Below are positions 19,952 to 32,600 of a DNA stretch of 64,000 nt, piece by piece; the stretch's first letter is position 1, and every line of letters begins with the position of its first letter. Position numbers and translations under genes: made by a program. The notes beneath the pieces are model-generated. The model had not been told where the DNA came from. It did no database searches and saw nothing but the letters and a program-made list of their open reading frames with translations. The DNA comes from Cloeon dipterum (lineage: Eukaryota > Arthropoda > Insecta > Ephemeroptera > Baetidae): the NCBI RefSeq assembly GCF_949628265.1, contig NC_088786.1, positions 23,519,681-23,583,680 of the forward strand. The letters run 5' to 3'.

Positions 19952-22900
19952 TTATGCTTTCTCTAGCAAACGATTGATACCTGTAATGATGGCCATCATT
20001 TTACGACGAGGTCCAAACTTGTCAACGCCCAGGTTTACCAGATCAACTTCTTTCAAGGTCAGGAAGAGACTGAGGTCAATCTCATGAGTTGTAAACAGTT
20101 CTAGAAGAAAGGTGGTCAAATGTATTATCGATTTGCAGGAAGAGAAAATTCCATAAATGATTTGATTTGCTAATCTGATATCTGATAGTGATATAGGTTC
20201 CCACCTGTGTATCTGCTGAGGCCATGCTGCATGAAAAGTGTTCCAATATCGCTGGTGTTCATTTCATGCTGTTGCAGCGCCTGCTTTGACACTGAATCGA
20301 AGAGGTTGCTAGCAGACCAATCAGGAAGATAGTCAGGGTCGCTTGGTGGCCACATTGGGTCCTTCTCCTGACTGCAGGCCAAGTCCAGTTGCTGCAGCTT
20401 GCGAAGTACGTACTCAGGGTGTGAGGCACTCAAACCAGTGCTGGCCCAATGGGAGGTGGGTATGCGTGTTTCTCCTGGTGTTATTTTTGAGTGCATTGCT
20501 GCAAAGAGACACTTTTATTTTATCATTTTTTCCTTGGGACAAATGGTTTCATACCTTTGTAGCCAGCCATTTTGCGCAGATCAGAGAGGCTGGAACCAGG
20601 CTTCAGGGTTCTACGCTCGCAGCCTGGAGCTCTGCGGTCCATATCAGGCATGCTGGTAATGTCTGCTTACCCTTGGCGATTACAAATCTTATTTGACAAG
20701 CAGAAAAGAGCATTCAAACCTGAATTGGAGTCTGAATGGTGACTACGTCCTGGAGAGTTGGACATGCGAGGGCTCAGATTGGGGCTGGACATTGAACTGA
20801 ATGAAGCGGAATGAACTGGGAACAAAGATTTTAATGAGCACTTAATTTCAGGATTGACTTAGCGGAATTACTGGCGCTGTCAGGTGATGGGTACATGGGC
20901 ACCATCGAGTGCGTGGGAACCACAATGCGGGGCATGACGCTCATGTTGGAGGCCATCTGGTGGCTCATGTTGTGTGGATGCAAGTACTGCTCCTGCCACA
21001 CTTGGTTCCAAGGGTTTCTTGGTGGCAGCATGGTCGTCGGCGAGAAGAGTGGCGGAGAGGGCAGAGCTTGTGCGCCATTGGCACCGCTGGCCAGACGCAG
21101 GCGGCTTGACCCAGTGGTGTTGACTGACAAGTAACACAAGGATTACAGCCGTTTCAGCTAAACCTAATTTTACTTACGCAAAGTGCGCACACTGAAGTCT
21201 TCAGGAAGGCTGCGAATTGAGAAACTGTCAGGAATGCTGGCCTTAATTTGCGGTCCTTCCAGGTTCAGCAGTGTGTGTGTAGCAATGTAAACATTAGCTG
21301 CAATGCATTGTGTCAAAACTCATGTTTTATAGATTACGAATTTCAAATTTTACTGGCGCAGCGCTCGATGCCCCTGATTGTTACTGAGTGAGTGCTCTGG
21401 CGTGACTTCAGGCGCATTTTAATGCCAACATCGAGTTGCTGCATGAGGAGGTTGATGTGGTTCTCAGCATCAGTACTTATTCCCACTGGTAGGTCAAACA
21501 TCACCATCAATGGCAGAGATCCCTGTGAATGATTTTTGTGATGCAAAACTCTCCTTCTTCTCAAGCATAAAAAATTCGCTTACTATTAGCTGTTGTCTGG
21601 CTAAGTAAACTTGGTCGATGTCACCGATGATCCTTACATTGCTCTTCTTCAAGCTCGGAATGTTTGGGTCCTCAGCATCGGGAAATAGAATCTTGGTTTT
21701 GGTTTCGCGCATGACGGTTCGCAAATTGGAACTGCCAGGGCCTAGAACAGCACTGTGGTGCTGAGTGGATATCTCTAGGCTCATCTCCACTGGCACTTGG
21801 TTCTGTAAAATAGGCAAAACTCGACCACAATGCCAAATTAAAAAAAAAAAAAATTACCACATGTTCAGCCCCGCACAGAGACTTGATGAGATTTCGAGTT
21901 GCCTGCTTGACACGCTCCACCTCCCAGTCACAGCCCTTGACCACAACCAGCGTCGAGTGCAGCTTAAAGCGCTGCCTGATGGACACCTCTACGTTGAATT
22001 GCTGACAGAAGATCTTGATCATAGGGCTGTTCACATCAGGAATGGCCTGCGCGGCACCGATCACAGGAAGCTCAAAACTAAAGTTCAGTGGCATCAAACG
22101 CTAGAATTCAAAACATTTTAAGTTTAATAATTGATTAGCAGAAACGTGTTGTACTCACGCGGATGCTAGCTCTGGCACGTTCTGCACCAGTGAGTGGACC
22201 AGCGATGGACACTTGGTTGCTCTTCTCATTTTGGTTCGTCCGATTGGAGTCTGGAAAGTGGATGTGGCAGCCGGTAGCTTCCATCACCTGCTTGATAGTA
22301 TTGCCTCCCTTGCCGATGATGTGAGAGTGGTCTGTGTAGCTCACGTCGATCTTCATGTTTACCCTGTCACATTGCTGCCAAAAAAGCTCATTTAATCGCT
22401 TGGGCTGTGCAAAAAGTTATCGTTTTACCTTAGCTTCAAGCACGTCCAAAACTCTTGTTCGAGCAATTGCCACGTTTTCAGGAGTGCCAGCAATTCTGAC
22501 ATGGGGGTCTAAAAGTGAGATTAATTTTACACCTACCAAATATTATTAAAAGGTTTGTCACCAACCTTTTTTAGACTTTGCTCCAACTTTCAGGCGTTGG
22601 GGCCAAGATATGTAAGTACTGGTACTCTCCATGATCTAAAATCACGTTTTAACCATTGAAAAATGAGAACTGATGAATGACTGGAATTTTTTTAAGTTGT
22701 GCGTAAACCTTGTTTTACTTGCAGTGCATTTTTACTGAACTTTTTTGCAAAGGTTGGAATATGAACATATGTATAGCAAAATCAGCTTTATCTAAGAATA
22801 TAACATTAAAAATTCTAAAGCTGCGTTTGCCAATAATACATCCTGAGCAAGTTTTTAATCCTTTCAGTTTAGCGTGAGAAAAATATTGAAATTTTTAAAC

Positions 22901-23929
22901 TTGAAAATTAATGCCAGATATTTTGGTATATGGTTCTCTCTAAGCATATTTAAGATATTTATCATGTCCTTCAAAGCCAGAGGCCAGCAAAAGCGGTCTT
23001 ATGAATTCTTGAGCAAGGAATTCGTTTCCTGTTACAGCGTTGAGAATGCTAGCAAAACTGACAGATATGTGAGCAATTCCTAAAAGTGTATTATTGCAAG
23101 CTTTGACAGCTATTTGTGTGCAAACCACTGACTTTCACGAATAAGACTCGGTTGAGTGTTGCATTCATTTAATAATTTTCACGTCACGTTGCAGTCATGC
23201 TAACGATTGCAAGCATGTAGAGAACGAAACCAAAAAGCTTAATAGAAGCCAAGCATTTCAATGCTTTGAAATCAGAAAGAAATAATTAACATTCATAATT
23301 TTTATTCATTCTCAGTAAAAGTAAGATTTTGTGCACCCTTAAGAAAGCTTTTAGAGATTATTATGGAAAATAGACAGATGTACAGAAAATAAATTTACCT
23401 TTTGAAAGAATCTCTCTGCGCAGTTATTTTCCGCTGAAAAATTAGAACCATAAACGAAATTTAAGTTATTTATTGAATAAACGAAATAAATATTTTGGCA
23501 GCACACGTAAAATAATACTTCATCTTTATATAATTATATAAAAATCATGCTTATTCTGCATACCACAAAAGGGATGGAATTCCTTGACAAAGTCGATGCA
23601 TATTTACGATTGCAGAGAGCTTAAAGAAAAATCAAATTCATCATATGAGACAATGGGGAACATAAAGGCTGCATGAGAAATAAAATTATTATTAAATATG
23701 TTTAATTTGCAAATACCCGCCGAGAGAAATCGCGCTGGAGGTTTAAAATGCGTGCGTTTCATTCATTCTGGTACTGACCTTGCATCATTTGCTCGAGCTT
23801 GGGTCGGTCGACCCGGAATCGCTCCTGATAGACGTCGGGGCCGCAATGCTCGCGTATTTCATCGCGGCTGCTCTCGGACACGTCGGACAGGGCGTCCAGA
23901 GGGATGCTAGTCACGGCGTGTTCACCCAT
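19952..23929 (-). CDS. BicC: Bicaudal-C (KH-domain and SAM-domain RNA-binding protein)
   Basis: Fourteen exons on the minus strand: 23929-23779, 23433-23399, 22635-22566, 22508-22429, 22374-22159, 22100-21858, 21802-21584, 21522-21354, 21297-21178, 21123-20872, 20815-20720, 20662-20555, 20498-20205 and 20100-19952. They total 2202 bases, 733 aa. BicC binds mRNA and recruits the CCR4-NOT deadenylase; it acts in oogenesis and polarity. Seen: ERFRVDRPKLEQMMQ near the N-terminus, SWPQRLKVGAKSKKDPHV, a KH domain with the intact GKGG loop (133-136) in DHSHIIGKGGNTIK, a divergent KH-like unit, a further KH with GPGS (286-289), a Ser/Pro/Met-rich middle, and a C-terminal SAM domain (about 668-730) with LSRYTGELFTTHEIDLSLFL and KFGPRRKMMAIITGIN. 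Exon 2 is a 35-base micro-exon (ENNCAERFFQK). It is shorter than fly BicC mainly in the low-complexity middle. The gene looks whole. Confidence 0.95.
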
Positions 23930-25263
23930 TATGGTTCTTCTTCCACTGCTCTTATCACGTCTTACACGCTGAGTCTGATGAAAGTGAGTGTAAGGAAAAA
24001 TGAATTAGCAGGGGTCATGGTGCGGTCATCGCCGCCACCTTCCTCCCGCCCTCTGGAAACCCCCTCCCCCAGCGCTCCAACGTCTCGCTGCTGTCTGCCG
24101 CGTGCTGATCTCCTTTTAGTTTTGGGGTTTTTTGCATTCCGTGCATCCGCTTGCACTTGTCTTTTCAGGTGTGTTTCGTTGTGAATGAGAAACACCTGTT
24201 CAGCCCATTTCCTTTGTATTTTTATGACACTACACACAAGCTAACAAGGGGATTAATCCTAAAAATAACGCGTTTTACGCTCATCGAGACGAATCGAATG
24301 ATTACGATTTTTATACTTATTTTGCGCGAATATTAATATTAACGCGTTTTTAATATTAAAATAATAAAAACGAAAAAATTCTTTGAATTCAATAGAGATT
24401 CAAAATATCCACTGGGTAACACAAATTAAAAATTATTAATTAATTAAATAATATTATCCAATCATTTATTAAATTAGTTAATTACATCAGCTTCTTTGAA
24501 GATTTTCGAAATCTCCCATGTTGACGCGTTCATATATTGGGCACACGTAGATGACCGATATGACGTTGTTTTGTGGATTTACACCAAAACAAATTCTCAC
24601 AATCGGATCGTATTTCAAATTTCACACTGCACTACAAACTGAACACATTATTGAACACTATATGTGTAGCAATTTTTAGTATTATTTATTGCTCAAAAAA
24701 TCATATCTACAGGAAATTAATTACGCAGTAATAAACCCATCACTTTTTAATTAAAATAATAAAGCATAGAAATGATTGATAGTTGCGGTTGCTGAAATTT
24801 TTAGAATTTAATGATATCAACCATACATAAATGAATACGTATAATTTAAATAAATCATAATTGTTATGATTTATCGAACGTATTAAACTATCCACATTAA
24901 TGTGCATAATTATTCAACTTAATTTTGGTGTTGCACACAAACATGTCATACATATTATCTTCTTCCTCCTATTTCTCAAGAGTACCGTACAATTTACGCA
25001 GTCCATCATGTGTGTGCTAAATGATAATATGGTGCTCTGATAACAGACTGATTTATGTATTGTGTTTTAACTTTCAGTTCAGCAAAAATCAATATTTTTT
25101 AATTTATTTTTTATCAAACAATTTCTACACAAATGAACACTCCAATTGGTTTATAGCAACTAATATAGCGGAATGCAACCAATTTGTAACTCTGTAAACT
25201 TCAAAACGGATTAAACATTATAGGTTATTGTTTTTTCAAAATTGGCACGAGTCAGAGGTGACA
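23930..25263. other. BicC 5' region and AT-rich spacer
   Basis: The first 300 bases (23930-24240) are GC-richer and contain a minus-strand acceptor (CATCAG) near 23975, consistent with a non-coding first exon and promoter of BicC. The rest, 24240-25260, is AT-rich and I see nothing in it; the end belongs to the 3' UTR of Ino1. Confidence 0.45.
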
Positions 25264-28200
25264 TTAGTGTCCAATTGAAATGCACCCATTGCTGCTTGCG
25301 CTTTTCGCGGCGTCCTTGGCAAGGGGGAAGCGCACCATGTGCTCCAACAGCATGTGGTTGGAGGGGGCGAGCCCGATGCAGGCCCGCAGCACGTTCTCGA
25401 TGCACGCCTTCTGCTTGAACAGTGCGTTGACCACCGGTGCGCCCTTTGGCACCTGTGGAGCCTTGCACATGTAGGACAGAATGGACAACACGGAGCGGAG
25501 GGGTTGGTGCTCTGAAGTGCCGCTCGCGTCTCGTTTCGCCACAGTGATGCGTTCGCAGAGTTCGGCCACCAAGGCCAAGTCCAAAATCAGCGGGGCAGCC
25601 AGCAGCGAGTCCTCGCAAGTGTTGTGAACCACGATTGTATTGTGTCCACCCAGCATTATCTCGGACATGTACTCGTCCATCGCCCTTTTGCTGTCACCTG
25701 GAACGCATGTCAAGAAATTGTGTCATCTCTCTGGATGAATATTGCAGATGATTAAGGTAGGGCAAAAACAAAATAATATTTCTTTTTCACTTCAAAAAGC
25801 CGTGTTAAGAATATTACGAAATTTGGAAAACAGTCGTACCTAAATATATCCTCTTTGTTGAATGAAAAATTAACCCTGAGGGTGTTTAAAAATTTTTTAA
25901 CATAATATATAATTAATTGCTTGTCTTACAATATACATACAGTACATATTTAACCTCACAAAATTTAAGGTTAGCTTCTTGAAATTTATGTTAGGAAAAT
26001 AACATATTATTGATTCCCCTGGTATTTCGAATGTGGAATGTGGTAAGAGAAGGACAGAACTGGTGATTATAATTTGCTGAAGACGAGCAATTTGATATGT
26101 TAGTCCGAATTTTCAATACAAACCAGTGCTAAAATTGATTCTCTTATTGCACATGATTTATTAAATTTTTACTTTTTAACCATTCAAGCAAATTGGAAAA
26201 TATTTCCACTTCTAAATTTGGCTGTGTATTAATCAATACGTGTTGTTAAAAATGCGATCATAAAAATTTCAATACTCCTAATATTTTGAACTTATAAATT
26301 ATTTACTTCTTGTTTTTGTAGCCTCGCAAGCCAGCCCAAGTTTGATTCCCAACCTAGCACGTATGTGATTCGGCTATCCAACCCCATGATCAAGCGTTAT
26401 TACGTGCAAATTTCAAATTTAAATAACGCGCGTTTTGAACCTCGTATTTATTGCGCCTTAATTTAGATTGATAAAAAGTTCATTTTGCCATCTGCACTAA
26501 AAAGGGCTCGGTAAAACATCTTTCAGCAAATAAAACGCATTAATAATAAGCTATCTAACTGACTTATTGCAACGTGACGAAATGCTGAATGATATTATAC
26601 GTTCAAAATTTTATAAAATATATTTGCAATCGATATCAATGAGGGTTAAAAAAATTGAGTTTTGATACTCACCAACATAAGGGACGTACTTGATGACAAC
26701 ACAGTGGTCTGGTTTCTCTCCAGGTTGGTACAGAATGTGGTTTGATCCCACCATGTCGTCAACCACGTTGCTCTTGGAAATCTGCAATTACAGTTTGATT
26801 TAAATCTAGAATTGATTAAAGAGAGGTGCAAATTTCTCACCTCTTTAGATCTGAACTGCATGGGGTCTGAAAGATTCTTCCCGTCGTTGTTGCCCAAGTG
26901 GTTGTAGCTCACAATTGACGCCGGTTTGATGCCAGCACTGACCAAAAAGTCGACAAGCACAGATTTCAGTTTGGTCTGTCCGGATTTGAAATCGTCTCCT
27001 CCGAGGAAAGTGCTGTGCTTTTCTGCCAGCTCCACACACCCAGGCACAAATGTGTTTTGTGGCGAACCGTTGATATATGTGCACTATGGGTTGTTTCGTT
27101 TTAAAATTCTGAATGGAAGCAAAAAACAAAGACTTACGCCCTCGAGAATGCTGGCGACAGCATATAGGGTGGAGGGCGCGATTTCGCTGTGATTGTCCCT
27201 GATGGCGGCCAGAAGATTTTCGGCCGTGTCGTTCACTCCGGCCCGAATTTCGGCAAAGCGCTCTGTGTTTGCCGTCCAAATGACTATTACTGTTTCTAGC
27301 TGGCGTCTCGCTTTGAAGTCTGCTATGTCTTTCCTCAGCTGCTCTACCATCGATTGTCGGTTGCCTGAAGTTTAAAAAAATATATATATATTTCAACCGC
27401 TACTCCCATATGTGCGGAAAGTAGGGAACTTGTGCGGCTTGGAGCTTCACATATTTTCTTACTGTGGCTGTTCCCGACAAACTTTACCCTGCTTAATTAT
27501 TAACTAAGATTTTATGGCGATTTACCTGTCATGACATTATCGACGCGCGTTTCCTGATTTGACGCCACAAATCCCGGTATGTGGGCCGCCGGTCTCGGCT
27601 TCATCTTGCTCATTTCCTGAACCAGCTGCTGTTGCAACTGCCACTCGAGCACCTTGGCTCTGTTCATGGCACCCGCGAGATCGAGTCCCGAAATGTCCCA
27701 GCCATCCAGCTCGAGGTCGCAGGGGTCGACCATGGGGAGGAGGGAGTTCAGGGGCACGTATACCTCATCCCCGAGCGGCACAGTGCTGCTCTGCGTGATG
27801 GAACCAAAAAGGTTGGCGTGCTTGACACCTTCCTTGGTGTTCCATGAAAGCTGATGCTTGTTAGCGAGAAGGGCTGCCGTCAGGGTGCTGCCGTTGTTTC
27901 CACCCCAACCGACCAGCATAACGCCTGTCCGGGGAACATGTCGCTGTGTCCGAAACTGGTAGCTGGTGGATACTGGTGTCGCCTGCAAAGTTTAAAAAAC
28001 AAACAAAATAACAATATTTGCTTTTGATCCCTGCATAATATGCTTCATGTTTTTATATTTTCACTCATATTAAAATATTTTCAAAATAAGCTGTTTTTTT
28101 ATAATTCCTCGTAGATAGGCTTTTTACTATCAATAAAAATGTAATCATACTATGTCTTACTAAAGTGGTTATTTAATTAATGACACCAAAAAATGAATAA

Positions 28201-28597
28201 CTGAAATTATAAAATATCGAAATTATAAAATATATAATAATTGTTAGATACGCACAAAGTTTTTTATGTGAAAATAGCTGAACACTAGTAAGTTCCAAAG
28301 TTAATAAAATGACCTAAATTACAATTCAAATTTACAAATATTAATTATTTTTTTACAGTTTCAAGGTCGTTATGTGGCTGTTCTAAATGGTCCAAGTCTG
28401 GGGGTGCGACTCATTGTCAGCCAAGCAGAATAAAACAGCTGTATACTCACCACTATCGTTTCGCCCTGGGTGGTGACTCTAGTCGTCTGGTATTCGTAGT
28501 CTGCTTGTATAACATCATTGTTATACGTGACTTTGTCACTCTGCACACGCACCAATTTCTTTCTGCTCGAATTGTGTGTCCCGTTGGTTTGTTCCAT
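25264..28597 (-). CDS. Inos: Inositol-3-phosphate synthase (myo-inositol-1-phosphate synthase)
   Basis: Six exons on the minus strand: 28597-28451, 27982-27526, 27364-27138, 27083-26841, 26781-26673 and 25697-25264; 1617 bases, 538 aa, normal for the family. This cytosolic NAD-dependent enzyme converts glucose-6-phosphate to inositol-3-phosphate, the committed step of inositol synthesis. The Rossmann motif [10 protein letters not shown] lies at 73-82. The family signatures [23 protein letters not shown] (280-292), [11 protein letters not shown] and [14 protein letters not shown] (336-349) are intact, as is [11 protein letters not shown]. The C-terminus ends [10 protein letters not shown]. The first exon encodes a hydrophilic N-terminal extension. 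Intron 5 is almost 1 kb; the others are shorter. No defect seen. Confidence 0.96.
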
Positions 28598-30414
28598 TTC
28601 TGTGTCTGGCTACACTTCCCACCTGCAAGCAACGTTATATTCATTCACCGGTACTCGACACAGCCACGTTTGCAGCCCCCGACTGACGTCAATCACCCCT
28701 GCGTCTGCGCCCTCGCTTGGAAATTTCCACTTTAAACGAAAACCGAGTCGGAAAATCTGAGTTAGAGGATAATATTTTCATTTTTTTGTTGTTGCTAGCT
28801 TTCAACGTGTTTTTTTACAATTTGTGGTATTTTTCGATTCATTGACTGAGTTAATAATATTGTTATTATGTAACTTTTGTTATATAAAATGCTTTTTTGC
28901 GAGGTTCGCCCCGAGTATCGATTTTCACACGCTGTGGCGGCCAAGTATGAAAGCAACCGGCTCAACTCGGTTGCTACGTGGTTTGTATTACCGGCTTTAG
29001 CAAGGGGTTGATTTCCGAGCACGCGTACTGGTGACCATGAACTTGTGATTATCTTATTATTGGTGAAAGTAAGACGCTAGAAAGATAATATTGCTGCTAT
29101 AGAGATAGCGCTTCTATGGAGAATTCATAAGGTCTGCTTTTACAAACATACTGTCCTTGGAAAGCATTGTGTTTTCGGGCATTGTCATGGGTTATATATT
29201 ACGTTAAAACGCCGACAGTTTTCTACCTGGAGAGTTTCTCAACATTCTAAAAATGCGCTCCGCTCCACCTCTCTTAAATGCGGACCACACACAACGCATC
29301 CCCAATTATAGACCTGCACGCACCAGGATTTCAGATGGGGATTTTCGGATTTTTCTATCTTGATTAAGAAATTAGATTAAATGTATTATTAAATTATATT
29401 AAGTATAGAGTAACTAGCATTTTTTTAAATTAGATTATTGATATTCTAAAAATAACGCTGAGCGGAAGTACCTTATCTATAAGATTGGGCACTAAAGAAG
29501 TCAGGCCATTGTATTGTGAGTACAGTCAACATGCTTCTGTTATCAGACTTGTAAAAGTGGTGTGATACGATTAGAGAACAGGTGGCCAATTTCGTGCATG
29601 AGCCACACGTGTCGTCACCAGACTCAAAGAAAGTAATTTGTTCAAAGTACTTTGCTTCTATTAGAAAATTTCTATAGTGCTTGCAATCTTCCATGATGCA
29701 AAAAATGGATTAAATTAAATCTCTAATTGCAATAACTCGTATTTTTTATTTTTGAAGATTATATCAACCGTCAATTTTATCATTATTTCTTCATTAACAA
29801 TTTCGATCAAGTTCCAAAATTATCTAAATTTAACGAAAGTAAAAGGAGATATTAATATACCTTAATGTGAGTCTTGAAAATGATTCAGGTGCAGGTTCGG
29901 AACACGTTACTTCTCCAACTAGAAACGGGCTAAAGAACTAAGCGCGCGAGCTCACCACTTTATAGGACGCGCATCCCCACCCCTTAAAATGGGATGTTGC
30001 GAGCTGTACTTTTATCCCGAGAGTCACACCACTCTCGCTGGTTCGGCTTATCATGTTGCTTGGCCGCAACACTATTATCTTTATCCACACAAACCATTTA
30101 CTGAAAAATTTCCCACAGCCTGAAATGCTCCTTTCTTATAAGAAATACTTAATATTTACAACAGTGTTTTTCTTGAAATAACCTTTATTGAAATAGTACC
30201 AGGCAGTATTCTTTTAAGTAATATTGTACATTAACAAGGACGGAGTAGATAAGGTAGAACGAATTTATTGGTAAAGGCACTACACATTTTTGAAAATCTT
30301 CTATAACATCTATATGATCCCTGAGAATATTTTAATTTAAAACAAATGCAAATAAGTTAGTTTTTGATAAAAATTTTATTTAAATAAAATTTATTGAGAT
30401 TAAAAATGAATCAT
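28598..30414. other. Intergenic, Ino1 promoter side
   Basis: The segment up to about 28740 should be the Ino1 leader and promoter. A GC-richer block at 28900-29040 includes a palindrome (AGCAACCG at 28952-28959, CGGTTGCT at 28968-28975). A second GC-richer block lies at 29890-30060. The minus-strand ORF at 29473-29694 has several cysteines but no recognisable domain and no splice context. The right end is Ly6-A 3' UTR. Confidence 0.45.
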
Positions 30415-32251
30415 TTATCCGAGAATGATAAGTAGCACCACCCCCGCAGAGGCGAGCAGGCTGGTCAGTAAGGAGAACAAGGTGGTGGCCGTATTGCAGC
30501 CGTCTTCGCGACAAACCTCGCAGAATTTGACGTCGTCGCGGTGGTGGCGTGCAGAGATACGCCGATCATGCGTCTCCTCACCGCACGCCTCTCCAGGATG
30601 TTTCTCGTAGCCACACGAACGTACCACTGTCAGTGCGCCGTTTTCTGAACAATTTGAAACTTTTGTAGACACCATGGAGAGAATAAATGTATACTATAAT
30701 AATATAATAATTCAACTGTTAGTTAGCTCTCATTTTAAAATGGTCGTTTCCCTTATGTTTGCTGATAACATTTTTTTTAGTAAAAAATTGGACGTTACAG
30801 CTTAATTTCTTACAGTGCTCAAGTCAGTTTCACGGTCAGGCAAGACTGCCCTACTCTAATTGTGATTGATTTAAATTCTACAGGCACTCCCGACTTCATC
30901 GCATTTTTTTAATATTTTGCTGAAACATGTGCGAAAAGTGAAATAAAATAGAGTAATTAAAACTTAGGTAAATGGCTTAATGTAAAGGAGGAGCTGAATT
31001 AAAAAAAATGATCTGAGCACTCCATGTGTCACACTAAGAAAATGTCAAGGAAAGCAACCTTTGTTGTTTCATAACTTAAATAAGAATTAACGGATGAAGC
31101 CAATAGAAAACGGAACCGATCTTCTGCTCATTACAAAGAGCTGCAGCGGTGCAATTTACAATTGGAATTTAATAGAATAGATATGGATAATCGCTTGACT
31201 ATTAAATTGAAAGCTTTTATAACTAGCTCTACAATTAGGTTTTATGCTTCACATGCCTGATTAAATATTAATATCTGCTCGTCATGCAGTTGTGAAATTT
31301 CTACGTCGCGTACCTCGCTGGATGACTTTCTTGCAAACGTGACTGATACCATCGGCTTGGAAAGGGCTGTTGCTATAAGAGCTGTGTTGGCGCCGTGGGG
31401 GCGCACATTCAGTTGTATGAGAGGAAATGCTCGAATTAAATGGATCTCCGCAGACGCCATCCACAAGGCTCGAACACACCCAGCATCGCAATGCACTTCC
31501 TAAATTTGAATCAAATTATTTGAAATTGAAACCGAGATTGAATTATTTTTTAAATATTTTCACGGAATTGTACCTTTTTTTAAATCAGTTTTCAATAATG
31601 CTTCTAACTAAGAGCACCGGGGGCCAGATTCACGCGACGTCAGGTTGTTACGGCGCTTTGATTAAAATGTGGTAAAGAAGCGAGTTTTAAACAAGATTAA
31701 TTATTATATAATTTGCACTACATGAATTAGTTACGCTATTTTTTGGATTAGAAAAACACACTCGCGAAACTCGTACAGAAAGTAAAAGAGAAAGAGAGCT
31801 CAAATAAGTTGCTCATTATTCGACACTATCTTGGATCTGAATGGTAGGAATAAATTTCACCGCTCGTCTGGCCCCCGGTGACGAAGAGAATGATTACTCT
31901 CTTGTGATTCATTGGTAAATGCAAATGCAGGCAGATGAACACGAGTTTTTCATAATTTTTAGTTGAAGTTAAATGCAGTGTATATAGCGATCGGTTTTTG
32001 TTCATACTTCTACAGGAGCGGAAAATTTCTGTGGATTAACGGAAAAGGTATATATCAGCTCGCTATGCACTGAGTACTGAGGAAGATGCATTTTAACTCT
32101 AAGCCTTGCGAAAATAATTAACCACAGGTGTGGAAATGTGAACAAAAAATATTATTCAAATAATGCAGTTGTTACTAAATATACCTGTTCGAATGTTGGA
32201 GGTGACCACAAGAACGATGGCCAGCAACGCCAACTGACTCTTGTTGTTCAT
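30415..32251 (-). CDS. Ly6/uPAR-family GPI-anchored protein A
   Basis: Three exons on the minus strand: 32251-32185, 31499-31314 and 30644-30415; 483 bases, 160 aa, both introns phase 1. Exon 1 encodes a signal peptide (MNNKSQLALLAIVLVVTSNI). Exon 2 starts the three-finger domain with LRCWVCSSLVDGVCGDPF. Exon 3 carries VVRSCGYEKHPGEACG and the closing FCEVCREDGCNTAT, followed by a hydrophobic tail typical of a GPI signal (LLTSLLASAGVVLLIILG). In insects such proteins (quiver/sleepless, boudin, crooked and relatives) sit on the cell surface and modulate channels or septate junctions. Which of these it matches cannot be said. Confidence 0.85.
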
Positions 32252-32369
32252 TGTGTCGCAGGGAGGATGCAACTGAGCAGATTTCTGGTCCAGCGAGATG
32301 CACATCAAGAGGCGATCAGCCGCCCCCTGCGATATCTCAAGTGGCTTTTACATCACTGACTTAGCTGGC

Positions 32370-32600
32370 TCGATTCGGCTCGCCATTCAGCACGGTAATT
32401 GGCGTAATGAGGCGATTTGGCGAGCGCCGCTTGACCCCGTCGGCGGCTGGCTGACCCAGCGGCCGCCCCGGCAGGAAGCGGCCGCCGTCGCTGGCGGCCA
32501 CCCTCCTGTCAAACGGCACCGCGCGCGCGGTTGAGCAACACGCGCTGCGTCGATCATCAATTAGAGCCGTGCACGCGATAAGCGCCACTTGTAAATAAAT
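32370..32600 (-). promoter_or_regulatory. GC/CpG-rich block upstream of Ly6-A
   Basis: About 200 bases much richer in G+C than the surroundings (GGCGGCTGGCTGACC, AGCGGCCGCC, CCGCGCGCGCGG), starting 120 bases upstream of the Ly6-A start codon. Probably promoter-proximal. The minus-strand ORF through it has no domain. Confidence 0.35.

Noticed and set aside
26320-26390. B-box-like GTTTGATTCCC in Ino1 intron 5, possible tRNA
   Set aside because: No matching A box, no cloverleaf pairing and no terminator; probably chance or a very old SINE scrap.
28952-28975. RFX X-box reading of the palindrome
   Set aside because: The X-box has GTTGC before GCAAC; here the order is reversed.
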